Shown here: piece by piece, positions 34,308 through 44,257 of the stretch
Numbering within the stretch: the first letter of the stretch is position 1
Layout: every line of letters starts with the position of its first letter
From: Asterella californica
Taxonomy: Eukaryota; Streptophyta; Marchantiopsida; Marchantiales; Aytoniaceae
DNA: 64,000 nucleotides
Reading direction: 5' to 3'
NCBI GenBank assembly: GCA_036924285.1
Contig: JAYKYS010000039.1
Coordinates: forward strand, 1-64,000
Notes under the pieces: model-generated
Told to the model about the DNA's origin: nothing
What the model saw: only the letters and a program-made list of their open reading frames with translations
Databases searched by the model: none
Position numbers and translations under genes: made by a program

Positions 34308-35169
34308 TGTGACATTCGGAGGATGGCTGCAGCCTCCCAAAGGCTCTAATTTGGACCTACAAATCTTCTGGGTTTTCAACAGTCTCTCCTTCTTCTGCTC
34401 CCTGGCCACAGTCCTGGCCGGAGCGGGCACGGTTCTGCCCATGTCCGACGTCTATATCAGCAACGCGGTCAGAAGCATTCGGCAATGGCTGGCCCTCACA
34501 TCATTCCTTCTTCTCATCTCCGTCCTCTTGGTACTCGGAGCATTTGCTGTCGCCGGGTTCGCGTCTCTGCCACCGATTCCACTCTCGCAAAGGAACATGA
34601 TCATAACGACGAGTGTGGGCATCATCATCTGCGGCACCACCGGCGTCTTCTTTCTCAATCGGCTTTTGAAAATTAAGGTTATGAGGGGTTTCATGGTTCT
34701 CTTCAGTAGTCTCTTTCGCCGCATGAGGTCTAAACGCAGAAGAAACATTTTGCAAGCGGCCACTGTTCTGGTTAAAAGAGGGCTATTCGACGGTTTCGAT
34801 TTGGGGGTATATTTCGATTTGGTTCCTATTTTAGAAGGCCATCTGAAGCGACAAAGCGGAAGTGACGATGCGAATGAGAACGTCAAGGAAACTATGAAAG
34901 TCTTCGAGGAAGCTTTTCAGACGTTTAGAATCGGAGGGGTAGTTGACAAGTTCCGCATGTTGAAGCTGACAGAGGTTACTCACGATCATTTGCATCTCTG
35001 GGGACAGTTTCCCCCTGAGCATTATCGTAAACGAGCGCTCGAGAAAGACATGCTATCGTTGGCCAAAGCCAAAACTAACATTTTTCAAGAGAAGAAAAGA
35101 AAACTTGATCAAGAGAAAACACTATTGTATACCCTTGACATGTCTTTCAAAGAATGGAACTCAGGATAA

Positions 35170-36322
35170 AGTATGACCTTGACATATCATTCGTCAAATT
35201 GATTACTCAAGAACTTTTGTGTGAAGTCTAATTAATTGTAATACAGTGGAGGAGTTTCTAATAGTTTAGAACAAAGTATGATATCATCGTGAAATCTTGT
35301 TTTTAAATTGGTGTCTCGAAAGAAAGAGTCAAAAAGTAGAAAGAATGAGTTTTTCAAAGTTAATGTATTTTTTTTCTAAAAGTTAGTTTTAAATTTGATT
35401 GCAGAACGAGAAAATGAATATCTTTGAATTCACGATCTTATGGAAAACTTTGTTTCTAGTGAAGTTCATTGTTAGCACCTATTCCGAGTTAAAATTTGTT
35501 TAATAGAACATTTTTTATGCATGCACGAATATATTATGGATAAATGATCTTAGACAATAGAATGATTAGAGCGACGACTAAAAAAGAAAACTTTTTGCTA
35601 TAACAAAAATAATATTCTTGGATAGGAAAATAATGTTCATGGATTGGACCTCGTCCTAGCGGGAAAAATCTTCATTCGCTCCTCTGTAAAAAAGCTCGTT
35701 CAGGCGGCTTTGCACACTGGAGATATGGTGCGAACACGTGTCTCCAAGTGCACTGAAACTCAGAAAAGGTTTCTCCCTTCCTTAGTTAAGAAAGAAGGGA
35801 GATCCCATTGTGTTTCTATTGTTCTACAGAGAGCTTTAGCAGATACCGTTCACAAGAGGATAATCGCAGGAGGTGATGCTTCTTCAGATGCACCTGTTGT
35901 ATGTAGAAGTACTGACTTTTTGATCTCCGACATTATAGGTGTTACTGATGATCGTAGAGCTACTGATAGCGGGGTTCTCCTCTTTGGGGTGGGTATTGCT
36001 TGGCCCTCCGGGTCTTACTTTCCCTTGTAAGGCTTGATGGGGTCTTCTCACCCGTTTGCTATTCATTGGATCGCGTTTTTCCGGTTAAGAAGGTGCTAAG
36101 AATTGAACTCTCACTTCTACAATAAGATATTTATTTATTTTAGATCTCATCATTTCTTTTTAGATTTTATTTCTTCTGAGAGAATCGAGGAAACATTTAT
36201 TTGAAACGAGCGGAGAAGTACAAGGGCGTCTCACCATGACGGATCACAGACGGGATGTACGGTTTCCACTGTCAGTTTGACCACCGTGCTCCGGAGAAAA
36301 TGACTTTCAAGCCGCAAAAGCT
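35170..36322. other. 3' flank of the ankyrin gene, one unassigned frame
   Basis: AT-rich to about 35640. A 128-codon plus-strand frame at 35644-36030 (LPSLVKKEGRSHCVSIVLQR) has no family I recognise. It contains a 9-bp inverted repeat TCTCCCTTC..GAAGGGAGA near 35773. Confidence 0.35.
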
Positions 36323-36358
36323 ATCAGAGGCCTCGGTGCCAGCTATCAGAGGCCTCGG

Positions 36359-36745
36359 CCTCGAGAGGGTGCGGGCTACCGGAAACCATTGAGCACACTT
36401 TCTCGGAATGTCCGAAAGTTAAAGGCTAGATGGGAGAGGTTGAGCCTCCAGAATCCAGACTGCGGGCTAAATTACATGGCAGGAAGCAACTTGTTAAAAA
36501 CGATAGAAAAGGCTCTTGAAATAAGGGAAACCAACCCCGCTCTTCTCTTATTTCTGATAGAGCACACTCGGTCGGCTTGGGCAGAGAGAGCTGATAAAAT
36601 CTTCAGAGGACTCAACACTGAAAGACCGGCCGCTAGAATTCTGGCTGATGTTAGCAAGTCTCTTTGGGCAGGATTGCAAGAGGATGCTAGTCTAAAAAGC
36701 AAGAAGGCTTGGACTGAAGCCATGGCTACCCTCAGCTCAGTATAG
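36359..36745 (+). pseudogene. C-terminal zf-RVT end of the outer LINE reverse transcriptase
   Basis: Starts GCGLPETIEHTFSECP, the His/Cys motif typical of the zinc-binding end of plant LINE reverse transcriptases. After a 1-nt slip near 36420 it continues ARWERLSLQNPDCGLNY and FLIEHTRSAWAERADKIF, to a stop at 36743-36745. The same block, in close paralogous wording (ETIEHCFWECASSKERW, LVEHTQTVWKERADWIF), occurs in the inner LINE on the other strand, so both belong to one family. All upstream RT domains are missing (5' truncation). Confidence 0.75.
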
Positions 36746-36806
36746 AAAATCTGGCAGGCCAGGACAAGAGTCGACCATTCCACGACTGACAACTAGGTGA
36801 TGAACA

Positions 36807-37194
36807 ATGACGGACAAGCATACGAAAACGACGAAGAGCGTCAAAGGGACGAAGGGCAAGAATACAAGACCGGAAGGGAGTGAAGAGGAGCGGGGCGTCT
36901 ACGAGCGGATGCTGCGGAGCAAAGCCTTCTCAACCCTGTTCGAACGCATTCTCTCCTCCCGGACTGAAGACTCCAACAGGAGGCCGAACAGATTTGGGAC
37001 GGCGGCGGGGGCTTCGGGTGGGCCCGTCAGCAGAAAGTCGCAGGATCGGCCTGCCAGCACCATCACTCAGATCGAGGTCAGAATCATTGAGAATGGAAAG
37101 AGCAAAAACATTACCTCGGGGCTCGAGAGAAGTTACTCCATCGAGAGTAAAGTCAAGGACAGCGATCACAGAGGCCAAAAGAAGAGTCAGTTTA
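36807..37194 (+). CDS. frame downstream of the outer LINE RT, unknown
   Basis: A basic, Ser/Arg-rich frame (MTDKHTKTTKSVKGTKGK) beginning 61 bp after the RT stop and cut by the inner LINE insertion at 37195. Beyond the insertion the plus strand resumes at 39970. It could be a small second ORF or 3' UTR of the LINE. Confidence 0.25.
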
Positions 37195-39953
37195 TTTTTT
37201 TTTTATTTTTTATTTTTTTTTGTTTAAACCCGCAGTGGGCGGGGAGACTTTATAGAAATCGGCCACAATAGCCCACGCTTACAGAGAGACTTACTGGTCC
37301 TAGCCCACGGATTCCGGCAGACGGCACTCGGCCCGCGAGGAAGCCCTAAACTACGACCCCAGTCTCAACGCACTGCCACCTCGTGAATCTGCGGGAGGAG
37401 AGCCCTCTCGCCTCGATCTGACAGCCATCGAGGTCCCTACGACCACCGTTGCTGTAATCGAAGCCTTTCTGCCGACCAGTCAGCCCGATTCTCACCTGAG
37501 AACTGTTACTGCTCAGATTCTCGCCATCATCACGACACTCTTTTTTCTCTTTGGTCGCCGCCGTATGATTAGTTTCAGCGCCGCGCTCCTGCCAATCTTT
37601 GAAGCTTCTCCAGGCGTGCATAATCATGGTCATGTGGCGGCAGCTCCTCTTCAGGTTCGAGGTGTATTTCCCTTTCATCATTCGCACCTTTTCTGACTTA
37701 TCCGTGTTTCCTTCACGGTGTGTGTAGGTCGATCCAGAGGTCGTCCCCTTCCGGCCCCACCTCTCTCAGATGTTGACGTCATCGTGGAGGCACAAGATAC
37801 GAGGTAGTCGTCTGTGTACGACGTCTTCCTGACTGCTGCCCCTGTCGATTTGGGTCTTCTTTCGACCGCGGCCATCTTCGACCTCGTTGTGGATGGGAGT
37901 ACCAGGTTTGGTCGTGTTATTCCTCTCCCTTTCGTTGTTATTTCTCTGTCGAGCACTCGTGATCTTAATCAGCGAAGTGATAGACCCCGTCCCCGCCATC
38001 GTACCCAGCATTATCCCCTGGCATGCAGCCCGCTTTGGGCCTCTCCAAGCGAGTGCATTGCCTTGGACCATGCGTTTCTTTTCTCCTTGCTTGCATTTCT
38101 CTTTAGATCAGCCCATAGTATTCTCGCCACCTCCGCCAGCGCTCTTGCTGCCGGACGGTGAGACCTGATCCCCCGAAAAATCCAATCCGCCCTCTCCTTC
38201 CATACCGTTTGGGTGTGCTCCACCAGTATATACACGAGGGCCGGGTTGTGATTTCTCAGCTTTAGAGCCCTGTCGATCGAGGCAAGGAGGCCGCTCCCTT
38301 CCTCGTAGTCTAGTTCACAGCTGGGGTTAGACAGATGAAGTCTCTTCCACCTTTCTTTGCTCGATGCGCACTCCCAGAAGCAGTGTTCTATTGTTTCAGC
38401 CTCATTGCATCCTTTTGGGCATTTCCCGTCCCCTATTCTCATCTACTGGGCACGTAGACAGGTGAAGAATCCACGGTTTAAAAGTCTCCACAACCAGAGG
38501 TTTACTCTCGTCGCCCCCCCTTTTTGCCAGACCCCCTTCCATCTCTCTTCCCATGTCAGTCCTGTGTCTTGTGTTCCCCACGGTGTGCTGAGAGTGTCAG
38601 AGGAGGGGGTGGGAGACGAAAGCATTCCCTTCCATACTCGCAGACCGTGCCTCGATCCCTTCGCGGTTCCCTTCTCACTTACCCAGGTCCAGTTTTCACT
38701 GTCCTGAAGGCCTCCTTGGGTCACCTGAACATCACCTGCCCACCTTGTCAGTCTTCCCAGGTTTGTATTCCCGTTCGGGTCAGTTCCCATCCTCGATTGT
38801 CCCAAAGAGGTCCCCCTCATGGAGTTCCAGAGGTCTTTCGGCTTTAGGGCCGTCAGGGTGGACAGCTTCTCCCTTTTCATGTTTCTTAGAATTTCCCTCT
38901 TCCCCTGCTCATCTAGTTAATTGTTCTGCATCCATATTTCAAGAGCCAGAGAGGAGTGAAGGGTCCCCGGTAGCTGCACTCCGCACTCGACGAACCTGAG
39001 CCTCTTGACCACCTTCTTCCAGCTCTTTAGCATTCTGTTCAGTGTCGGCAATCTTCTAACTCTGACGCTCCGGTATCATCATAAGGCACTCCTCCGGAGT
39101 CCATCCCTGCATTCTCCTCTTCTTTTTATCCTCCTTTATTGCTGCTTGGATGCCCCACTTGGCGATGCTCACCCACTCCTGTTTGCCCCCGTCCAGTAGC
39201 TTGGAGATGTACTTTACTTGAAGGGCTTGAGCCACTGTTTCGAAGGAGGGAATCCCCAGACCCCCTTCTTCCTTCGATCTGGTAATGACCTCCCAGGCGA
39301 TCAACGGTGTCCTTGGTCTGTCTTCCTCCCCTTTCTCCCACAGGAAACTCCTGCAAACTTCCTCCATTCGTTTGAATCCCGTTGTCGTACAGTCAGCTCC
39401 GGTGAGTTGATAGACCGGCAAGGCCCGGAGGACGTGAGTTAGCAGTACCACCCTACTGGGCCACGATAATAGTCGGTTAGACCAGTGTTGAAGCTTATCT
39501 TGCAGCCTTCCAGTTATCGCTTCCTCTATCTGGGTTTCTTACAGGTCAGTTCCTATCCAAGCTCCCAGGTACTTTATCATCTGCCCTGGTTTGGCAATTA
39601 TGCACCTTGAGTCCTCCAGCCAGCCCGGGAGTCCTCCATCCCATCGGGATGATCACCGATTTGCCTAAGTTAAGAGAGGCCCCAGAGATGATCTCGTACT
39701 TATGTAGCAGCGTCCGTGTTGCTTGAAAGCACTTCTCAGTTCCTTCGATTATGATCCCGGTGTCGTCCGCAAATAACCGGTGCAGGAGAGGCGTGCCTTC
39801 TCCCGTGCATAGTCCATCTATTTGCCCTTCATCCCTTGCTTGTTTTAGCATGTCATCAGGGGTTGAGTGGCTATCGCAAAGAGGAAGGGGGCGACCGGGC
39901 ACCCTTGCCGGACTCCTCTTCCTAGGTTGATCCCCTCGGTGAAACCCCCGTTT
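37195..39953 (-). mobile_element. inner LINE, minus strand, 16-bp target-site duplications
   Basis: AAGAAGAGTCAGTTTA at 37179-37194 recurs at 39954-39969. The T-rich run at 37195-37221 is the A-tail of a minus-strand element. The element is 2,759 bp and 5'-truncated within the reverse transcriptase. It inserted into the outer LINE. Confidence 0.85.
38011..39953 (-). pseudogene. LINE reverse transcriptase (C-terminal half)
   Basis: From the 5' truncation it reads INLGRGVRQGCPVAPFLFA (RT block 4), then RLFADDTGIIIEGTE with the catalytic Asp pair (near 39761-39773), GASLNLGKSVIIPMG, IKYLGAWIGTDL, RTPLIAWEVITRSKEEGGLG, and finally the zf-RVT end ETIEHCFWECASSKERW. This enzyme copied LINE RNA at the nicked target. 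Several frame changes (near 39860, 39620, 39540 and 39055) and a stop at about 38440 break the protein. The 5' endonuclease domain is absent. Confidence 0.8.
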
Positions 39954-40041
39954 AAGAAGAGTCAGTTTAGCCACAGTGCCCGACAAAGCTGTCAGCAACA
40001 ATAATTGCACCAGTCTGCACGGCCCGACGAGGACCCGGATC

Positions 40042-40258
40042 CAGTGTTGGGGAAGGTTTCTGTCGAAAATCGGTAAATTTCCGGTGGATGGAAGGGAAAT
40101 TTCGAAAATCTTAAATTTTCGCCGGAAATTTTGACTAGTTTCCACTAAAATCTCAACTTTTTGTCTCGGAAATTTTCCGGCAGATTTGGGTAAAGACCGG
40201 TAATGTCGATTTTGAACCGGAAATGACACAACGTAACGCCGGTACTCCCCGAACATTG
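40042..40258. mobile_element. hAT-like MITE, 217 bp, 8-bp target-site duplication
   Basis: CCCGGATC at 40034-40041 and again at 40259-40266 flank a 217-bp insert whose ends are imperfect inverted repeats: CAGTGTTGGGGAAGG on the left and CAATGTTCGGGGAGT read inward from the right. An 8-bp duplication plus CARTG termini fits the hAT superfamily. The interior repeats AAATTTCCGG/CCGGAAATTT words and codes for nothing. Confidence 0.85.
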
Positions 40259-40266
40259 CCCGGATC

Positions 40267-40563
40267 ATGATGAGAATGATCAACTCGATCGAGAGGAGGA
40301 TCGACACCATCGAGTACACGGAGAAGGAGAGGAAGAACGAGGCCGCGCTTAGGTCGAGGAAGACGAGGAAGTGTGCGGGGAGGAATGCGGGAAAGGACGC
40401 GCGGTCGTACGGTGCCCCTAGCCTTAGGAGGCTGGTCGTGTACAGGGGCCGGGCCGCCGGGACGGGTGGGATCTCCAGTGCCCGGCCGGTTATTTGGATG
40501 GGGTGGGCCTCGGTTTTCTGTCGCGGGCCAGTGATGCCTCGCTGTACGGGTGGCCCCCTTTAG
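40267..40563 (+). CDS. 98-codon frame in the 3' part of the outer LINE
   Basis: Begins MMRMINSIERRIDTIEYTEKE just after the hAT duplication, in GC-rich DNA, and ends before the polyadenylation-like AATAAA at 40571 and the A-tail. It is charged and helical at the start, then Arg/Gly-rich. Probably a remnant of the LINE 3' region, function unknown. Confidence 0.2.
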   Translation: MMRMINSIERRIDTIEYTEKERKNEAALRSRKTRKCAGRNAGKDARSYGAPSLRRLVVYRGRAAGTGGISSARPVIWMGWASVFCRGPVMPRCTGGPL

Positions 40564-40859
40564 CCCCTTTTTAATAAACTTTCACGTGGCCTAGGTGACC
40601 TTTCCCTTAAAAATAAAAATAAAAATAAAAAAACAAAAACAAAAATAAAAATCAGAGGCCTCGGTATTATCTCGATTTTTTTCGTCTCCGCAGTGAACCG
40701 GAATATTTACCGGGAGCATAAATACCTGCAGTACCCAGTGGAGTATGCAGTGACTGCCAGAAATGCAGCAACGCCGGCACAAAAACGTGAAGGTTTAAAT
40801 AGCAAACGTCTCCTACAGGTGGATCAGCAGAAGCAGCACACGGCATAGTTATTATTATT

Positions 40860-41600
40860 TCGTAACGGACTTTGCAAAGAACATGGCGGACACCAACATC
40901 AGTATGGATGGATGGGGCAGGTCTGGAGACTTGAACGTACGTTGAACTGTTGACGACCGATTCATGCAGTGAATGAACAGTAGGATGATATAATTCAGTC
41001 GGAGTCAGCTTTCCTGCGACCGACCGCAACCAAGACTCCAGAGCATGACCGTGACCTATCGACTCGTGTGGGTGACACTGACCATCAGCGGTACATAACC
41101 GCACTCACGTTCATTTGGTTAAGCAACACAACATTACCAGGATGTGCAGTCGATGGAGTATTTTGCTGAAAGAAAAGTTTGTATGAAAATTCTCATGAAC
41201 TCGGTCAAGCAGAGTAAGACATTGTATCCAACCTCCAAGCACGGGATCCGAACACGGGACCCCCTTGGAAGGAGGATCAGAGCTGAACCGTGATCTAGAA
41301 AATGAGAACCGTCACCGATACCCCAGAGCTAATGCTCGGGTCTTTGATCCTCTGTTTGTTGTCTCTCTCTAAAAGACCAATTGTGTTCGACTTCTTGCTT
41401 CAACGAATAGCAGCCACTAGTCGGAATCGATTGTATATTGTCTTGGAGATTGCACTGAAATCAATGGTTCCGTTCTCATTTTATCTATCAATGTCTCGAT
41501 AGATAAAATTGATCATTGATAGTTTATATAGAGTTTTACCTGCTCCCTGATATTATTTATAATAATCTGTGTTAGACATCTACGATGATCCATCTATCAT
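40860..41600 (+). repeat. large repeat, plus copy (partner at 57.0-59.2 kb inverted)
   Basis: Two contiguous blocks, 40860-41110 and 41113-41600, match in inverted orientation 58935-59185 and 57015-57530. Shared wording includes GGTCTGGAGACTTGAACGTA and ATTGTGTTCGACTTCTTGCT. The inner block carries TTTTATCTATC..GATAGATAAAA near 41479-41508. Likely an old unclassified transposon. Confidence 0.8.
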
Positions 41601-41614
41601 GATCCATCTATCGG

Positions 41615-41990
41615 TGATAGAAGATGAATATACATGCTGGATGAACTCCTAGAAATTTTATTCGCTTAATGATATCGAGAATATATATATGTGTTAAGTA
41701 AAAAATATATACTAAGTAAATATAAGGAATTAAAATATTTTACAAATATGATCTATTATCCATACCTGGAAACACGAAAAGAGTAAAAAATAACGTATAA
41801 GTCTTGCCTTGAGTACCACGCTTCAGAAGGTACAAGTCAGAGAGTCCCCACTCACTAATACAATAATATACTCAGATGTTAATTTAATACTTAACCCTTC
41901 CTGTTGGAAGGGTTAGGTATTAAATTAACCTCATGTATATTTACCTCCTCCATCGCAAGATGGAGGAGGTGAAAATATGCAGGTGCTCTG
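41615..41990 (+). repeat. double-hairpin repeat family, copy C
   Basis: Starts GATGAATATACATGCTGGAT and contains CATACCTGGAAACACG and AAGGTACAAGTCAGAGAG. It ends with hairpin 1 (arms 41878-41901 and 41906-41929, 24 bp, one G-U-compatible mismatch, loop TGTT) and hairpin 2 (ACCTCCTCCATC, loop GCAA, GATGGAGGAGGT at 41943-41970). A third partial copy follows near 42224-42290. Confidence 0.7.
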
Positions 41991-42290
41991 CTCGAAAGTG
42001 AAATATGCATGCAAGATCAGTAATACACATAACGTATTCATCGATCGTTTTATTTTATTCTCGTATGTTTTCTTCTTTATTTAAGCATCTTTGGGTGAAA
42101 AGATTAAAAGTCGACTGTCCATTATCTTTTCAACCATCCATTTTTTGTTCATCGGAGTTGCCGTCGTTCTTGCTCTATTTCATTATTCATCCTTTTGTCT
42201 CAAATATAATATGAATATGATATCCAAAGAGGTTAAATTTATTATCTAATGTTAACATACTTGGGAGAAGGATTAGTTGATAAATTAAAT

Positions 42291-43319
42291 CTATACAAAA
42301 GAAATTCTTTTATTCGCCAGACGAGTTGGTTTTTCTCTCGAGGTGAGGTTTCACGTCCGTTACTTACGAGTTTTCTTTGTTATTTTAGCATATGTTTAAA
42401 ATTCTATCTTCAGTTTAAAATTTAGCAATTGTTTAAAGGCAATCAACGCAACCGATGGTAACTGCCGTCTGAAGCTTATTTGGAGGTTTCCCGACTAAAG
42501 TATGGGGGAGTTTTCGGGAACGATGGCCTTTCTATTCTCGGTACTAGACCGATGTTCAAAAACTAAGGACAACATTCTCTCTCCCCCTTGCATAATTCAC
42601 CTTTTCCTTCGATAATAGTGCAAAGTTATCACATCACTTTTTCGGCGTTAGATGATAAACTAAATTTATTATAAATTTTAAAAAGTGAATCTTGTAGTTT
42701 TTGGAGTGCGTTTCAACTTAAATGATTTATGTGTTTTCTCTCACTTTTCTTGCACAGATTATGTACATAATATATAATTTTTATTTTGAAAATATCTCAG
42801 TTTTGATGATATTTTACTTTTTTATTTAACATTTAGAAATTTATAGTTAATATTTCATAAACAACCATAATCTAACCCTGATTTATAGGTCCCCGGCCAT
42901 AAGTACATGTTGCAGGTATTGCCGCTGTGCCCGTGCGAGGCTTTTCATCGTGACCAGCGTTTCCCCTTTCCGCACAACGTCATTACAGTGAAGCTTCATT
43001 ATAGCAAATTGTCTACTGGCTAAAAGTTAACAACTAAGGTGGTAAGAATGGATATGATATCTCGAGCACCAAATTATTTCAAAAAAGAATTTCACAAAGA
43101 TAGAAAGAAATGTCATATGCCATCACATATCCACATCTAATACATCAACATGTATATTTGTTTAGAAAAATATGATTACATCATATAAGATAGACTTCTA
43201 GGTCATATAAGAATTAGCTCTCTCTCTAAGAAGACTGAAAGTAGTTTAACATTGTTTGGCTTCCATACCTCATATTCTTAGTCATCTGCTATTAGTACAT
43301 TTTAATCATGGATGAAGTC
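42291..43319. other. AT-rich intergenic DNA
   Basis: I see no gene, RNA or repeat boundary here. Confidence 0.4.
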
Positions 43320-43670
43320 TGTTGTTTTCAAACAAACATAGATCGTTCTTATGCAGGATATCGATCTCGTTGTCGTTGTGCTAATGGACATTCTTTGACT
43401 ATGTACGAAAGATGATTGTGTGGGTCGAAACGAGCGTTGATCTTGATAATCTTGTACCACGAGAGAGTGGTCATTCTCATCGTAGCAATCCAGATGAACT
43501 CATCATTCATCAGTAGAACGTATGCGAGAACGTGCTGCCTCTAAGAACACATCTATACCACAGATTTATCAAGAAGAGGCAAATACGTTAGCATCTTTCG
43601 TATCAGCTTTTGTAATGTTACTTGAAAGCGAAAGCGACGAAGATCCTCCAAAAGAAGAAGGGTAGTGAGG
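43320..43670 (+). pseudogene. FLYWCH-type region of a MULE transposase
   Basis: Fragments in changing frames: RSRCRCANG, SGHSHRSNPDE with the His-x-His of a FLYWCH zinc finger (about 43470-43500), then ERMRERAASKNTSIPQIYQE and EANTLASFVSAF (43513-43620). The MRERAA..SIPQIYQEEA wording is characteristic of FLYWCH proteins associated with Mutator-like transposases. The domain binds DNA, probably the element ends. Several frameshifts break it. Confidence 0.55.
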
Positions 43671-44028
43671 ACAAGGTCTAAAGATTGAACAAGCGATAAA
43701 TCTCATTGAAAATAGGCTGAGTAGTTCTCAAATATATTATTTGAACCGTAAATTATTTATAGAATTTTGACAGAAGTAAATACAAAAGACATTATATTTG
43801 TAGATAAATTCCGTCCAGAAATATTCTGCAGTCAGAAATTTTATGCGAGGTACGGAGTCATAGAGATTGGAGAAAGTACAATATAGTCTACAAAGAACAA
43901 ACAGTCTACAATCTCTCTATAATTTTGAGCTCCTGCTTGTTCCAGTTTTCAAGATGTTATGTGAACGCAATATCATCTGAATTGTAGTTGAAGTGCATGC
44001 ATATCTCTGTTTTCAAACTTGTAATTTT

Positions 44029-44257
44029 TGTAGAAAGATCGATACTTCGAGGACACTCCAAGAAGAGAGAGAGCGAGTAGACAAGGAAGTAAAATAAGAA
44101 TGAGATGAGAGAGGCTTTGCCTCTCTCTGTATATATAGTGGAGGTGAGTACAAGGGAAACCCTAATGGTGGGTTAGCCCTCTAACTAACTCTAACAACCC
44201 TAACCACTCCGGCTAATGGTAGCCGTCGATCTACTAGAGCTTGGGACTATATCAACA
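44029..44257 (-). repeat. copia 3' LTR
   Basis: 229 bp. In element orientation it begins TGTTGATATAGTCCCAAG and ends GATCTTTCTACA. It differs from the 5' LTR near 44049 (CGAGGACAC against CGATGACAC) and near 44095 (AATAAGAATG against AATAGGAATG). The gag-pol frame ends inside it at 44200. Confidence 0.95.

Larger units (their letters stand above)
33372..35169 (+). pseudogene. ankyrin-repeat PGG-domain membrane protein, frameshifted
   Basis: ATG at 33372. Ankyrin repeats follow: DQYTALHRAV (about residue 41), NGWTALHIAV (about 77), MWMTPLQYGV, STMHMTCGRG and GYTPLHWAV. A PGG motif comes next (AANVIIVDAALIAS, then VTFGGWLQPP), three membrane helices (IFWVFNSLSFF, ALTSFLLLISVLLVLGAF, IITTSVGIIICGTTGVFF), a basic RRMRSKRRR patch and a soluble tail ending at 35169. 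ACD6-type proteins of this kind act at the plasma membrane in plant defence and cell-death control. A 31-bp tandem duplication at 34246-34307 shifts the frame inside the PGG motif. As written, the first frame ends at 34347-34349 and the membrane part would not be made. It is either a recent loss or a sequence error. Confidence 0.8.
36323..40665 (+). mobile_element. outer LINE-type retroelement with 15-bp target-site duplications
   Basis: ATCAGAGGCCTCGGT at 36323-36337 recurs at 40651-40665 directly after an A-rich tail (AAAAATAAAAATAAAAA, 40608-40650). The body holds the zf-RVT end of a LINE reverse transcriptase and a downstream non-coding or ORF region on the plus strand. It is 5'-truncated and interrupted by the minus-strand LINE (37195-39953) and the hAT MITE (40042-40258). 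The left duplication is itself followed by a partial tandem copy at 36345-36358. Confidence 0.8.

Noticed and set aside
36323..40665. Twin-priming 5' inversion of one LINE
   Set aside because: The minus-strand part has its own A-tail and 16-bp duplications, so it is a separate insertion.
44140..44210. Telomere-like AACCCTAA phrases
   Set aside because: They are part of the copia LTR (also at 49290-49335) and not tandem telomeric repeats.
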